This document shows, piece after piece, positions 50,912 through 60,074 of a stretch of DNA of 64,000 bases. Below the pieces are notes generated by a model. That model did no database searches, was not told where the DNA came from, and saw nothing but the letters and a program-made list of their open reading frames with translations. The stretch covers positions 1,457,035-1,521,034 of the forward strand of contig NZ_LMEV01000017.1 in NCBI RefSeq assembly GCF_001426505.1. The letters run 5' to 3'. A program made the position numbers and the translations under genes. Every line of letters begins with the position of its first letter. The stretch's first letter is position 1. Origin of the DNA: Variovorax sp. Root473. Its GTDB lineage: Bacteria; Pseudomonadota; Gammaproteobacteria; Burkholderiales; Burkholderiaceae_C.

Positions 50912-51488
50912 TCAGCTGCCGCGATAGGTGGAAAAAAACCAGGGCGCGCACAGCATCGGCACGTGGTAATGCTGCGTGGCGTCGGCAATGGCAAAGCGCA
51001 CGGGCACCACGTCCGACAGCGCATCGGCCGCCTTGAAATGGTCGCCGACATGAAACTGCAGTTCGAACTGCCCGGTGCGTGCCGAGGCCGCGGGCAGCAT
51101 GGGCGCGTCGGTGCGGCCGTCGGCGTTGGTGCGCGTGCTGTTCAGGCGCGTCGCCGGCGCGGTAGCCCTCTCCGATGAGCAGCGGCTCGTCGGAGCGTCC
51201 GTTGCCGTTCATGGTCACGGTGCGCAGCAGCTTGAAGCCGTCGCCCTCGCGCACCGAGAAATCGATGCGCAGGCCGGTTGCCGCGGCGCCGTGGAAGGTG
51301 TCGAGCGCGTGCACCGTCAGGCGCGGGCTCACGCCGTGAAGCACGATCGGCCCGCTGGCCTGGGCCGGGCCGGCGGGTGCGGCCGTTTGTGCAACAGCGC
51401 CGTGGGGTGCCAGGGCTGCGGCACCAAGCGCCAGGCCCGACAGCGCGAAGCGGCGGCGTGCCGCAAGGGAAATCACGTTCTCAGGCAT
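50912..51488 (-). pseudogene. uraH: Disrupted 5-hydroxyisourate hydrolase (chimera of two uraH paralogues)
   Basis: The first part (frame from ATG 51488) has a twin-arginine-like signal (AARRRFALSGLALGAAALAPHGAVA) and the hydrolase start LTVHALDTFHG and NGNGRSDEPLLIGEGYRAG. Near 51145-51160 the homology jumps to frame +1: RLNSTRTNADGRTDAP, then FELQFHVGDHF and the C-terminal signature HYHVPMLCAPWFFSTYRGS ending at 50912. The NxxGRxDxP element thus appears twice, so this is not a simple one-base frameshift but a fusion of two paralogues, out of frame. The enzyme normally turns 5-hydroxyisourate into OHCU. Confidence 0.82.
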
Positions 51489-52035
51489 GGAGCGCTCCTT
51501 GCGGCACCGACGCACCGAGCAGCGTGTCGATGCGCCCGCGGGTGATCAGGCCGATCTGCGCCAGCGCCGCGCGGCGCTCGGCCTCGGTGGACCCGGCGGC
51601 GCGGCTGCGCATCGCCTCGAAGATCTGGCCCTTGGTGCTGCGCCGCACCGCGATGATGAAAGGAAAGCCGTGCCGTTCGCGGTACACACGGTTCAGCCGC
51701 TGGATCTCGGCCATCTCTTCGCCGCTCAGTGCGTTCAGGCCTGCACTGCCCTGCTCGCCGACCGACTCGGCGGTCATCGTGCCGGCCTGTGCTTCGCGGC
51801 CCGCCAGCTCGGGGTGACCGCACAGGAAGGCGAGTTGCTGCGCGTCGGGCGCACGACGCACCACGTCGAGCATGGCTTCGTGCAAGGCGTCGATGCTGGC
51901 AAAAGGCCGCAGCGACCAGGCCGCGCGGGCAACCCAGGGCGAATTCTCGAAAGTCGGCCCGAGCGCGACGACGAACGCGTCGCAATCCATGGCGTTGAGC
52001 GCCTGGAGGTCCAGGCGATAGGCGTGGGAAGGCAT
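51481..52035 (-). CDS. uraD: OHCU decarboxylase
   Basis: 2-oxo-4-hydroxy-4-carboxy-5-ureidoimidazoline decarboxylase of 184 residues, giving (S)-allantoin in urate breakdown. Key motifs: VVALGPTFENSPWVARAAWSLRPF and LAFLCGHPELAG with the catalytic His; AEIQRLNRVYRERHGFPFIIAVR near the end. Two ATGs exist; AAGGAG touches the first (52044) and lies 9 bases from the second, so 52035 is preferred. The stop overlaps the uraH start by 8 bases. The MFS gene is upstream in the same operon. Confidence 0.92.
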   Translation of the reverse strand: MPSHAYRLDLQALNAMDCDAFVVALGPTFENSPWVARAAWSLRPFASIDALHEAMLDVVRRAPDAQQLAFLCGHPELAGREAQAGTMTAESVGEQGSAGLNALSGEEMAEIQRLNRVYRERHGFPFIIAVRRSTKGQIFEAMRSRAAGSTEAERRAALAQIGLITRGRIDTLLGASVPQGALHA

Positions 52036-52084
52036 GGAGAGCATCTCCTTGTAGTCAGACTGACGGACAGAGGGGTGGGAAGAA

Positions 52085-53422
52085 TCAGCGCGCGGGCGTC
52101 TTCGTCTTTTGCAGGCGCGGCACGAACAGCAGGATCAGCACGGCAGCGCAGACTTCCACCGCCGCGACCACGTACAGCCCTGGCGCAAGGCTGCCGGTGG
52201 CGGTCTTGATGAGGCCCAGCATCCACGGCGCGCCGAAGCCCGCGAGGTTGGCGATCGAGTTGATCAGCGCCACGCCGCCAGCGGCTGCGGTGCCGGCCAG
52301 GAAGCGGTTGGGCATCTGCCAGAACACGGGGATCGCGCTCATGGTGCCGACGATGGCGAGCGTGAGGCCGGCCAGCACGAGGCCCGGGCTCTGGCGCAGG
52401 AACAGCGCCACCACCAGCAACGCACCGGAGCCGAGCGCCGCGGCCAGCGCACAGTGGTAGCGGGACTCCTGGTGGCGGTCGGAGTGAAAGCCGTTCCAGA
52501 TCATTCCGGCCGCGCCGCACAGGTAGGCACCGGCCATGATCCAGCCGACGGTGAGCGGATTGGTGAAACCGATCTCTTTCACCAGCGTCGGGCCGTAGAA
52601 GGTGAGCGACGAGTTGGCCGCGATGATGCAGAAGAAGATCAGGATCAGCAGCCAGAACTTGCCGTTCTTCAGCGATGCCAGCATGCTGTGCTCGCGGTGG
52701 CCCAGCGCCTTGCGGTCGCGCTCCAGGTCGTCGTGCACCAGCTGGCGTTCACGCGCCGTAAGCCAATGGGCCTGCTCGGGCCGGTCGGTCAGGTAGAAGT
52801 AGGTGGCGATGCCCGCCAGCACCGAGGGAATGCCCTCGAGCAGCAGCACCCACTGCCAGCCGGCCCAGCCGTTCACCCCGTGCATGTTGTTCATGATGAA
52901 GCCGGCCAGCGGTCCGCCGATCACGCCCGCAAAAGCCGAGGCCGACATGAACATGCCGAAGGCCTTGGCGCGGCGGCTGTCGGGGAACCAGTAGGTCAGG
53001 TAAAGAATGATGCCGGGGTAAAAGCCCGCCTCGAACACGCCCAGCAGAAAGCGCAGCAGGTAGAACATCTCGGTGCTCTTCACGAACATCGTGGCGATCG
53101 AGGTCAGGCCCCAGCCGATGGTGATGCGCATGATGGTCTTCTTGGCGCCGATCTTCTGCAGCAGCAGGTTGCTGGGCACCTCGAAGAAGAAATAGCCCAG
53201 GAAGAAGATCCCGGCGCCCAGCCCGTACGCTGCCTCGCTCCATTTCAGGTCGTCGAGCATCGTCAGCTTGATGAAGCCGATGTTGACCCGGTCGATCCAG
53301 GCCAGCACCCACAGCAGCATCAAAAAGGGAATCAGGCGAAAGATGATCTTGCGGTAGATGCCGTCCAGTTCCGCCGTGGCGGTGTGTTCCCGGATCGGCG
53401 CCAGCGTGGCGTCCATGCTCAT
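52085..53422 (-). CDS. ACS-family MFS transporter, likely for a purine-breakdown compound
   Basis: Twelve-helix anion:cation symporter-type MFS protein of 445 residues. Family marks: LDGIYRKIIFRLIPFLMLLWVLAWIDRVNIGFIKL, EVPSNLLLQKIGAKKTIMRITIGWGL (motif A-like) and LLGVFEAGFYPGIILYLTYWFP. It is the first gene before uraD, 49 bases apart, and divergent from a LysR gene (200 bases), suggesting import of urate, xanthine, allantoin or a related compound. The substrate assignment rests on the context only. Confidence 0.88.
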   Translation of the reverse strand: MSMDATLAPIREHTATAELDGIYRKIIFRLIPFLMLLWVLAWIDRVNIGFIKLTMLDDLKWSEAAYGLGAGIFFLGYFFFEVPSNLLLQKIGAKKTIMRITIGWGLTSIATMFVKSTEMFYLLRFLLGVFEAGFYPGIILYLTYWFPDSRRAKAFGMFMSASAFAGVIGGPLAGFIMNNMHGVNGWAGWQWVLLLEGIPSVLAGIATYFYLTDRPEQAHWLTARERQLVHDDLERDRKALGHREHSMLASLKNGKFWLLILIFFCIIAANSSLTFYGPTLVKEIGFTNPLTVGWIMAGAYLCGAAGMIWNGFHSDRHQESRYHCALAAALGSGALLVVALFLRQSPGLVLAGLTLAIVGTMSAIPVFWQMPNRFLAGTAAAGGVALINSIANLAGFGAPWMLGLIKTATGSLAPGLYVVAAVEVCAAVLILLFVPRLQKTKTPAR

Positions 53423-53622
53423 GGTTGTCTCCATTTCTAGGTGTGGACGGGACGCGCCGCCTGGGACCTTCTGTGGGTCCGCTTGCGGCTGCCATTCCCG
53501 TTGGTGGCGAACTGTAGGCAGATATCGCCGGGCTGGATCACGCTCTCTAGAATGTGCGACATAACGGTTTGCCATGGGGGGGCTGCCGCCCGTAGCGACC
53601 CCAGAGGCCATTTCTCTTCGCC

Positions 53623-54582
53623 ATGTCACGCTCCCACGCCCCGATCGACACCTACCTGCTGCGCGTGCTGGTCGCGCTGGTGGCCGAACGCAGTGTCTCC
53701 CGCGTGGCGGTGCGCATGAACCAGAGCCAGCCCGCCATCAGCACCGCCCTGCGCCGGCTGCGCGAGGTGTTTGCCGACCCCATCCTCGTGCGCGAGCGCA
53801 GCGGCATGGTGCCGACCGAGCGGGCGCTGCAGCTGCGCGATCGTGCACGCAGCGCGCTGCTCGAAATCGACCGCATGCTCTCGGGCCCAGAGCAGTTCGA
53901 GCCGGCCTCCAGCGCGATGACCTTCCACCTCGCGCTGCCCGACTACCTGGCCATGAGCTTCCTGGCCGACGTGACCACGCGGTTCCGCGCCGAGGCGCCG
54001 CACGCGCGGCTCGTGGTGCACCCGCTGAGCGTCACCTACGACTACGAGCGCGCGCTGGCCCAGGGCGAACTCGACATCGTCATCGGCAACTGGCCGCAGC
54101 CGCCCGACCGGCTGCACCTGTCGCTGCTGCTCGAAGACGACCTGATGTGCCTCATGGGCAAGAACAACCCGCTCGCCGCCAAGGGCGCCATGACGATGGA
54201 GCGCTACATCGCGGCGCGCCACGTGGTGCCCACGCCCTACGCGGCGTCGCAGCGCGGCGTGGTCGAAACGCACTTGGCTACGCTACGCCAGACGCGAGAA
54301 GCCTGCATTGCCGTGCCCTACTTCACCGTGGCGCCGCACCTGCTGCTGGGCACCGACCTGGTGTTCACCACCGCGCGTCACTTCGCGATGCAGTTCGTCC
54401 ACACCTTGCCGCTGGTGGCGGTGCCGGCGCCGCAGGGCTTTCCGCGCATGCGCTTCTACCAGCTGTGGCACGACCGCTCGCAGCACGAGCCGGCGCACCG
54501 CTGGCTGCGCGGCATCCTGGCGGCGGTGGCGTCCGGGCTGGCGCGACCCGATGCCGCACCTGCAGACGCACGGGCCGCCTAG
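53623..54582 (+). CDS. LysR-family regulator, divergent from the purine operon
   Basis: Regulator of 319 residues of the NodD/PcaQ-like style. HTH at about 5-65 (DTYLLRVLVALVAERSVSRVAVRMNQSQPAISTALRRLREVFADPILVR); effector domain 90-300 with FHLALPDYLAMSFLADVTTRFRAEAPHARLVVHPL. Likely controls the divergent MFS-uraD-uraH-deaminase operon; the 200-base gap should hold the shared promoters. Its 3' end overlaps the convergent LysR gene by 4 bases. Confidence 0.88.
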   Translation: MSRSHAPIDTYLLRVLVALVAERSVSRVAVRMNQSQPAISTALRRLREVFADPILVRERSGMVPTERALQLRDRARSALLEIDRMLSGPEQFEPASSAMTFHLALPDYLAMSFLADVTTRFRAEAPHARLVVHPLSVTYDYERALAQGELDIVIGNWPQPPDRLHLSLLLEDDLMCLMGKNNPLAAKGAMTMERYIAARHVVPTPYAASQRGVVETHLATLRQTREACIAVPYFTVAPHLLLGTDLVFTTARHFAMQFVHTLPLVAVPAPQGFPRMRFYQLWHDRSQHEPAHRWLRGILAAVASGLARPDAAPADARAA

Positions 54583-55487
54583 GCGCTTTTCTTGTCGGGC
54601 CGCTGCCCGCCCATTTGCGTTTCCATCAACCGGCGAAGAATCGCCAGCGCCGGCGCCTCCGTGCGCTGGCGCAGGGTGACGAGTCCGAAGCGCGCCGTGC
54701 CGTGCATCGGCGGCTCCATCCGCAGTTCGACCAGGTCAGGGGCCGACTCGTGCACCGCGAGCAGCACCGTGTCGCTCTGGCGCACCACGTCGGCAATGCT
54801 GGGCAACTCTTCGCACTGCAGGGTCACGCAGTTGGCAGGATGTGCCTGCGGGCCGTAGGTCTCGACCAGCCCGCGCGCGACCTCGTCGCTCAGCGGCGTC
54901 GAGGCGATCGGGTAGCGCTGCACGGCTTCGAAACTCACGCCCTTGCGCAGCCGTGTGAGCGGATGGCCGCGGCGGCACAGGAAGGCGCCACGCAGCTCGT
55001 ACACGTGGGTCAGCGCCAGGTCGGGCGCGGGCTTGAGCGCGCGCGCATCGACCACCAGTGCATCGAGGCTGCGCTCGCGCAGCGCCTGCGCCAGCAGGTC
55101 GGTGCTGCCGCGCGCGATCTCCGTGCGCACGGCCGGATGGTGCTTGGCCATGTGCAGCAGGAAGGGCGTCATCAGCAGTGCGCCCGGCCCGGAGCCCAAG
55201 CCGATGCGCACCGTGCCGCCCTCGCCTTCGCGCATCTGCCGGCCGCGGTCGCGCAGCGCCTCGGCCTCCGACACCAGCAGCCGCGCGCGCTCCAGCACCT
55301 CGCGCCCGAAGGCCGTGAGCTCGTTGCGCCGGCCGATGCGGTCAAGCAGCGGCATGCCCAGCTCGTCCTCGAGCGCGCGCACGCTGCGGCTGAGCGCGGG
55401 CTGCGTCAGATGCAGGGCCTGCGCCGACTGGCTGAAAGAGCCCGTGTGGGCCAGTGAAATCAGGTGCCTCAGTTGAACCAGCGTCAT
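54579..55487 (-). CDS. LysR-family regulator, divergent from the Bug/M20 genes
   Basis: Regulator of 302 residues. HTH at about 1-60 (TLVQLRHLISLAHTGSFSQSAQALHLTQPALSRSVRALEDELGMPLLDRIGRR), CbpB/GltC-like spacing; effector domain with GGTVRIGLGSGPGALLMTPFLLHMAKHHP. It probably senses the compound handled by the Bug protein and the M20 amidohydrolase that start 140 bases away on the other strand. The ATG at 55487 is the classical family start. Confidence 0.88.
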   Translation of the reverse strand: MTLVQLRHLISLAHTGSFSQSAQALHLTQPALSRSVRALEDELGMPLLDRIGRRNELTAFGREVLERARLLVSEAEALRDRGRQMREGEGGTVRIGLGSGPGALLMTPFLLHMAKHHPAVRTEIARGSTDLLAQALRERSLDALVVDARALKPAPDLALTHVYELRGAFLCRRGHPLTRLRKGVSFEAVQRYPIASTPLSDEVARGLVETYGPQAHPANCVTLQCEELPSIADVVRQSDTVLLAVHESAPDLVELRMEPPMHGTARFGLVTLRQRTEAPALAILRRLMETQMGGQRPDKKSA

Positions 55488-55626
55488 GGCGGGAGCCTTG
55501 TTTTCATGAATGCATTGAACTCATGCTAATGCAGACAACAATGCATTGGACGTTCGTTCTTGTCACTCCTAGCATTCCCCTGCATCCGGCCCCACGAGCC
55601 GGCAACACCCCAGGAGACATGACTTG

Positions 55627-56619
55627 ATGACGACTTCGTTCTTCCGCTCCGCGCTCTGGCTCGCCTGCGGGCTGACGCTGGCTGCAGGCCCCGCTGTTGC
55701 CGCCGCCGACAGCTTTCCCGCCAAGCCCGTGAACCTGATGGTTCCCTATCCGGCCGGCGGCCCTTCGGACGCGACCGCGCGCATCTTCACCGTGCCGCTG
55801 GGCAAGGCCCTGGGGCAGCAGGTGGTCGTGGAGAACCTGGGCGGCGTGAGCGGCGCCATGGCCGCGCAGAAGGTGCTGGCCGCACCGGCCGATGGCTACT
55901 ACCTCTTCCAGGGCTCGCCCAACGAGATCATCCTGTCGCCGCTGGCCAATGCGGCCGTCAAGCTCAAGGCCGAAGACTTCCGCATGGTGCATCCGGTCGC
56001 CGAAGCCGTGATGGTCTTCGTCGCGCGCAAGGACCTGCCGGCCAACAGCGTCGACGAGCTCATTGCGCTGGCACGCAAGTCGACCGACAAGCCGCTGTCA
56101 TACGGCAGCGTGGGCATCGGCTCGCTCTACCACCTGATCCTGGAGAAGGTGCAGCTGGACACCGGCGTGAAGCTGATGCACGCGCCCTACAAGGGCAACG
56201 CGCCGCTGCTGCAGGACATCGGCGGTGGCCAGGTCGACTTTGCCGTGCTCGTGTACAGCGCCGCCATGGGGGCGCTGGCCGAGCAGGGCCGGCTGAAGAT
56301 CCTCGGCCAGCTCGGAGGGCAGCGCTCCGAACTGCTGAAGAACGTGCCCACCGCCAGCGAAGGCAAGGAGCTGAAGAACGTCAACTACAAGACCTGGAGC
56401 GGCTTCTTCGTGCGCAAGAACACGCCCGAAGACGTGGTGCAGAAACTGCACCAGGCCATCGGCGCGACGCTGAAGGAAGCCAGCGTGCGCGAGCAGCTCG
56501 CCGCCCAGACGCAGCTGGCCTCGCCGCAGACGACGCTGGCCGAATCCGCGAAGTTCTACGAGGCCGAAACCGCGCGCTACCGCGACATCGCCAAGTCCAT
56601 CCGACTGGAACCCCAATGA
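55627..56619 (+). CDS. Bug-family substrate-binding protein
   Basis: Periplasmic tripartite tricarboxylate transporter receptor of 330 residues. Signal peptide about 1-27 (FFRSALWLACGLTLAAGPAVAAA); then FPAKPVNLMVPYPAGGPSDATARIF, VVVENLGGVSGAMAAQKVLAAPADGY, YGSVGIGSLYHLILEKVQLDTGVKLMHAPYKGNAPLLQDIGGGQVDFAV. Start ATG at 55627 preceded by AGGAGAC (10 bases); a TTG one codon upstream is less likely. Overlaps the M20 gene by 4 bases, so the ligand is probably the substrate of that amidohydrolase. Confidence 0.92.
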   Translation: MTTSFFRSALWLACGLTLAAGPAVAAADSFPAKPVNLMVPYPAGGPSDATARIFTVPLGKALGQQVVVENLGGVSGAMAAQKVLAAPADGYYLFQGSPNEIILSPLANAAVKLKAEDFRMVHPVAEAVMVFVARKDLPANSVDELIALARKSTDKPLSYGSVGIGSLYHLILEKVQLDTGVKLMHAPYKGNAPLLQDIGGGQVDFAVLVYSAAMGALAEQGRLKILGQLGGQRSELLKNVPTASEGKELKNVNYKTWSGFFVRKNTPEDVVQKLHQAIGATLKEASVREQLAAQTQLASPQTTLAESAKFYEAETARYRDIAKSIRLEPQ

Positions 56620-57806
56620 GCACCACCATCGCCCTCCTGAACGACCTGCACGCCAGCGCAGACACCTTCATCGGCATCCGCCGCGACATCCACCAGCACC
56701 CCGAGCTCGGCTTCGACGAGCACCGCACCTCCGCGCTGGTGGCCGAGAAGCTCGAAGCCTGGGGCTACACCGTCGAGCGCCACGTCGGCGGCACCGGCGT
56801 GGTGGGCCGGCTGGTGCGCGGCAACGGCACGCGCCGCCTCGGCCTGCGCGCCGACATGGACGCCCTGCCCATCGACGAAGCCACCGGCCTGGCCTATGCC
56901 AGCGCGCACACGGGCGTCATGCACGCCTGCGGCCACGACGGCCACACGGCGATGCTGCTGGCGGCGGCCCAGCACCTGGCCGAACGCGGGCGCTTCGACG
57001 GTACGTTGAACCTGATCTTCCAGCCCGCCGAAGAAGGCGGCGGCGGCGCGGTGCGCATGATCGACGACGGCCTGTTCGAGCGCTACCCCTGCGATGCGAT
57101 CTTCGCGATGCACAACATGCCCGGCCTGGCGCAGGGTCGGCTGGCGATGCGCGAAGGCCCGGCCATGGCCTCGTCCGACTACGCCACCATCACGCTCACC
57201 GGCGTGGGCGGCCACGGCGCCATGCCGCACCGCGCGGCCGACCCGATCGTGGCCGCGGCCAGCATCGTGATGGCGCTGCAGAGCGTGGTGTCGCGCAACA
57301 TCGACCCGCTGCAGATGGCCGTGGTGACGGTGGGCGCCATCCATGCGGGCAAGGCCAATAACGTGATCCCGCAAGGCGCCGTGCTCGAACTCAGCGTGCG
57401 CGCCCTCGACCGCGAGGTGCGCAAGAAGATCGAGACCCGCGTCAAGGCGCTGGTGGCCGCGCAAGCCGAAAGCTTCGGCGTGCAGGCGCAGATCGACTGG
57501 CGGCCCGGCTACGCGGTGCTGGTCAACACGCCCGAGGAAACCGCCTTTGCGCGCACCGTCGCCGAAGAACTCGTGGGCGCGGCGCAGGTCACCTGGCAGA
57601 CGCCACCGCTGCCCGGCAGCGAAGACTTCGCCTTCATGCTGGAGCGCGTGCCCGGCTGCTACCTGCTCATCGGCAATGGCGACGGCGATGGGCACGGCGC
57701 CTGCATGGTCCACAACCCGGGCTACGACTTCAACGACAGCAACGTTGCCGTGGGCGGCGCCTACTGGGTGCTGCTGACCGAGCGCTTCCTGCGCGCGGCG
57801 AACTGA
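56616..57806 (+). CDS. M20-family amidohydrolase (hippurate/amino-acid amidase type)
   Basis: Metal-dependent amidohydrolase of 396 residues. Motifs: RRDIHQHPELGFDEHRTSALV, GLRADMDALPIDE, MHACGHDGHTAMLLAAAQHL, FQPAEEGGGGAVRMIDDGLFE, GVGGHGAMPHRAADPI in the dimerisation domain, LPGSEDFAFM and MVHNPGYDFND with the last metal ligand. It hydrolyses N-acyl amino acids such as hippurate or IAA conjugates in homologues. The pairing with Bug and a LysR is a common catabolic cassette in Variovorax-like genomes. Confidence 0.92.
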   Translation: MSTTIALLNDLHASADTFIGIRRDIHQHPELGFDEHRTSALVAEKLEAWGYTVERHVGGTGVVGRLVRGNGTRRLGLRADMDALPIDEATGLAYASAHTGVMHACGHDGHTAMLLAAAQHLAERGRFDGTLNLIFQPAEEGGGGAVRMIDDGLFERYPCDAIFAMHNMPGLAQGRLAMREGPAMASSDYATITLTGVGGHGAMPHRAADPIVAAASIVMALQSVVSRNIDPLQMAVVTVGAIHAGKANNVIPQGAVLELSVRALDREVRKKIETRVKALVAAQAESFGVQAQIDWRPGYAVLVNTPEETAFARTVAEELVGAAQVTWQTPPLPGSEDFAFMLERVPGCYLLIGNGDGDGHGACMVHNPGYDFNDSNVAVGGAYWVLLTERFLRAAN

Positions 57807-57810
57807 GCGT

Positions 57811-58692
57811 TCAAGCTGACTGCCGCGCGAGCCATTCGCGCGGCGACACGCCCACCTTCTGCGCGAACAGGCGCGACAGCGCTGAGGCGTTCGCGTAGCC
57901 GAGCCTGTCGGCAATCGTCTTGACCGAAGCGCCCGTGCGCAGCTCGGCCTGCGCGATCGTGAGGCGCCACTGCGCGAGATAGTCCGCGGGCGTCGCGCCC
58001 ACCACCGACTTGAAGCGCGCCGCGAACGCACTGCGCGACATGCCGGCTTCCGTCGCCATCTGCTCGAGCGGCCAGGGTTCGCCCGGTCGCTCGTGCAGCG
58101 CGACCAGCACCCGCGCCAGCTGCGGATCACCGAGGCCCGTCAACAGACCAGCGGGCACGCCGCTCTCCTGCGGATGGTCGAGCAGCCAGCGCAGCAGCTG
58201 GATCAGCACCACCTCGAACAGCCGGTCGGCCAGCAGCCGGTGACCGCACAGCACGCGTCCGGTTTCCGCGAACAGCAGCGCCAGCGACGCTTCGAGGCCG
58301 TCGACCGCGTCCAGCGGCAGCTGCACCAGCGGCGGCAAGGCGCGCACCAGCGGGTGCGCCTCGCCACCGTCGAAGTCAACCGTGGCGCAGACGAAATCCG
58401 ATCCTTCGGCGGGCGCATTGTGAAAATCGTGCGCCAGCGGACGCGGGTAGAACAGCAGGCTGGGCTCTTTCACGACCAGCTTGCGCGGCACGCCGGCCGC
58501 ACGCACCGATGGGGCCGAATGCGTGACCACCATCTCGCCGCGCCGCATCACATGCAGGAAGCTGCGGCCCTCCTTCGCCGCGAAATGCGTCACGCCGCAC
58601 AGCGGCCCCGTGTGGAACAGGTGGGCCCGGACACGGAAGCGCTCGAGCAGCGACGAGAGCCTGTCGATGGGCGGGAGGGTCTGGGCCTGCAT
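57811..58692 (-). CDS. AraC-family transcriptional regulator
   Basis: Protein of 293 residues. N-terminal cupin-type sensing domain (Cupin_6; about 10-160, LFHTGPLCGVTHFAAKEGRSFLHVMRRGEM, PSLLFYPRPLAHDFH) and two C-terminal HTH motifs (about 190-290, WPLEQMATEAGMSRSAFAARFKSVVGATPADYL and ASVKTIADRLGYANASALSRLFAQKVGVSPREW). It is divergent from the CMD/redoxin genes, which it probably activates, and ends 4 bases after the convergent M20 stop. Confidence 0.9.
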   Translation of the reverse strand: MQAQTLPPIDRLSSLLERFRVRAHLFHTGPLCGVTHFAAKEGRSFLHVMRRGEMVVTHSAPSVRAAGVPRKLVVKEPSLLFYPRPLAHDFHNAPAEGSDFVCATVDFDGGEAHPLVRALPPLVQLPLDAVDGLEASLALLFAETGRVLCGHRLLADRLFEVVLIQLLRWLLDHPQESGVPAGLLTGLGDPQLARVLVALHERPGEPWPLEQMATEAGMSRSAFAARFKSVVGATPADYLAQWRLTIAQAELRTGASVKTIADRLGYANASALSRLFAQKVGVSPREWLARQSA

Positions 58693-58787
58693 TGGACGAA
58701 AAGGTATGTTGAATGGATGAAAGCGTTCAAATCATACGGATTGCTGGAAGACACTGCTTGCATCGTCATCACCGAAAGGAAGTCTTC

Positions 58788-59336
58788 ATGCCCCGCGTCA
58801 ACCTCGTCACCGACACCGCCGCCACCGGCGACGCTCAAGTCCTGCTCTCTCAAATCCACGGTGCCTTCGGCGCCACGCCCAACATGTTCCGCGCCGTCGC
58901 CAACTCGCCCGCGGCGCTGCGCAGCCTGTGGGGATCGTTCGGCGCGCTCGGCGGCGGCGTTATTCCGGCGCAGCTCGGCGAGCAGATCGCCGTGGCGGTG
59001 GCCGATCGCAACGCCTGCCACTACTGCCTTGCCGCGCACACCGCGCTGGGGCGCAAGGCCGGTGTGTCCGCCGCCGACATGACGGCCGCGCAGGCCGGCG
59101 AATCGGCCGACCCGCGCACCGCGGCGGCGCTGCGCTTTGCACTGAAGCTGGTCGATGCGCGCGGCCAGGTCAACGACGCCGACGTGCAGGCGCTGCGCGC
59201 GGTGGGCTTCGACGACCCGCACATCGTCGAAATCCTCGCGCACGTCGCACTGAACCTGTTCACCAATTACGTGAACGTGGCGTTCCAGGTGCCGGTCGAT
59301 TTCCCGCAGGTCAAGCTGCGCACCGAGGCAGCCTGA
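58788..59336 (+). CDS. Carboxymuconolactone decarboxylase/AhpD-like family protein
   Basis: Protein of 182 residues. The redox-active CxxC site with the AhpD-like residues is visible: DRNACHYCLAAHTALGRKAG (C, C and H). It belongs to the peroxidase-related alkylhydroperoxidase group. The ATG at 58788 has AAAGGAAG upstream; the in-frame start at 58713 is rejected. Followed directly by a redoxin gene, so the pair probably handles peroxides or aldehydes, under the divergent AraC regulator. Confidence 0.88.
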   Translation: MPRVNLVTDTAATGDAQVLLSQIHGAFGATPNMFRAVANSPAALRSLWGSFGALGGGVIPAQLGEQIAVAVADRNACHYCLAAHTALGRKAGVSAADMTAAQAGESADPRTAAALRFALKLVDARGQVNDADVQALRAVGFDDPHIVEILAHVALNLFTNYVNVAFQVPVDFPQVKLRTEAA

Positions 59337-59337
59337 C

Positions 59338-59865
59338 ATGGCCTGGCCACATCCCGAAGCGCCCGAGCTGCAGGTTTCGCAATGGCTCAACACCGACGCG
59401 CCCGTCACGCTCGCGTCGCTGCGGGGCCGGGTCGTGGTGCTGCACGCGTTCCAGATGTTGTGCCCGGCCTGCGTGTCGCACGGCCTGCCCCAGGCGAAGA
59501 AGACGCGGCAGCTGTTCGCGGCGACAGACGTCGCGGTGATCGGCCTGCATTCGGTGTTCGAGCACCACGACGTCATGACGCCCGCCGCGCTCGACGCCTT
59601 CGTGCGCGAGTACCGACTGGGCTTTCCCATCGGCATCGACCAGCCCTCGCCCACCGGCATCATCCCCGCCACGATGCGCGACTACCAGTGGCAGGGCACG
59701 CCAAGCACGGTGCTGATCGACCGGCAGGGCCGCCTGCGCATGAGTCACTTCGGGCTGCTCGACGACATGGCGCTGGGCGCCGCCATCGGGCAGCTTGCGG
59801 CTGAAGACGTGCCCGCGCACCTCGTCGCGCAGCCTGCGGACGATGCACCGCAGGATGGCGCGTGA
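59338..59865 (+). CDS. Redoxin/thioredoxin-like protein
   Basis: Protein of 175 residues with a peroxiredoxin/TlpA-like thioredoxin fold: LRGRVVVLHAFQMLCPACVSHGLPQ, with the CPAC active site near residue 42, and TPSTVLIDRQGRLRMSHFGLLDD with the cis-Pro region. No signal peptide, so it acts in the cytoplasm. It starts 1 base after the CMD stop (TGAC ATG) and likely reduces or supports that protein. Confidence 0.85.
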   Translation: MAWPHPEAPELQVSQWLNTDAPVTLASLRGRVVVLHAFQMLCPACVSHGLPQAKKTRQLFAATDVAVIGLHSVFEHHDVMTPAALDAFVREYRLGFPIGIDQPSPTGIIPATMRDYQWQGTPSTVLIDRQGRLRMSHFGLLDDMALGAAIGQLAAEDVPAHLVAQPADDAPQDGA

Positions 59866-60074
59866 GACGACAACGCCTGCTGCACAGGGACAGACCGACC
59901 CGCATGACACCGGCAGCCCTGTCCATCGACGCGCTGCCGTTTTCGCGTGAAGCGAGGGAAGCCGGCTTCCACACTGACCGGGCGGTGGTGCGCCACGTTC
60001 CGCAAGCGACGGGATGCGGGGCGCCTCGAAGTCTGGGGCCGCGCCTGCGCGCCCGCGTCCGACACTGAACGCGC

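Noticed and set aside
59862..60068. Small plus-strand frame between the redoxin and hom
   Set aside because: Arg/Pro-rich product, overlaps the redoxin stop, no family and no good ribosome site; probably non-coding.
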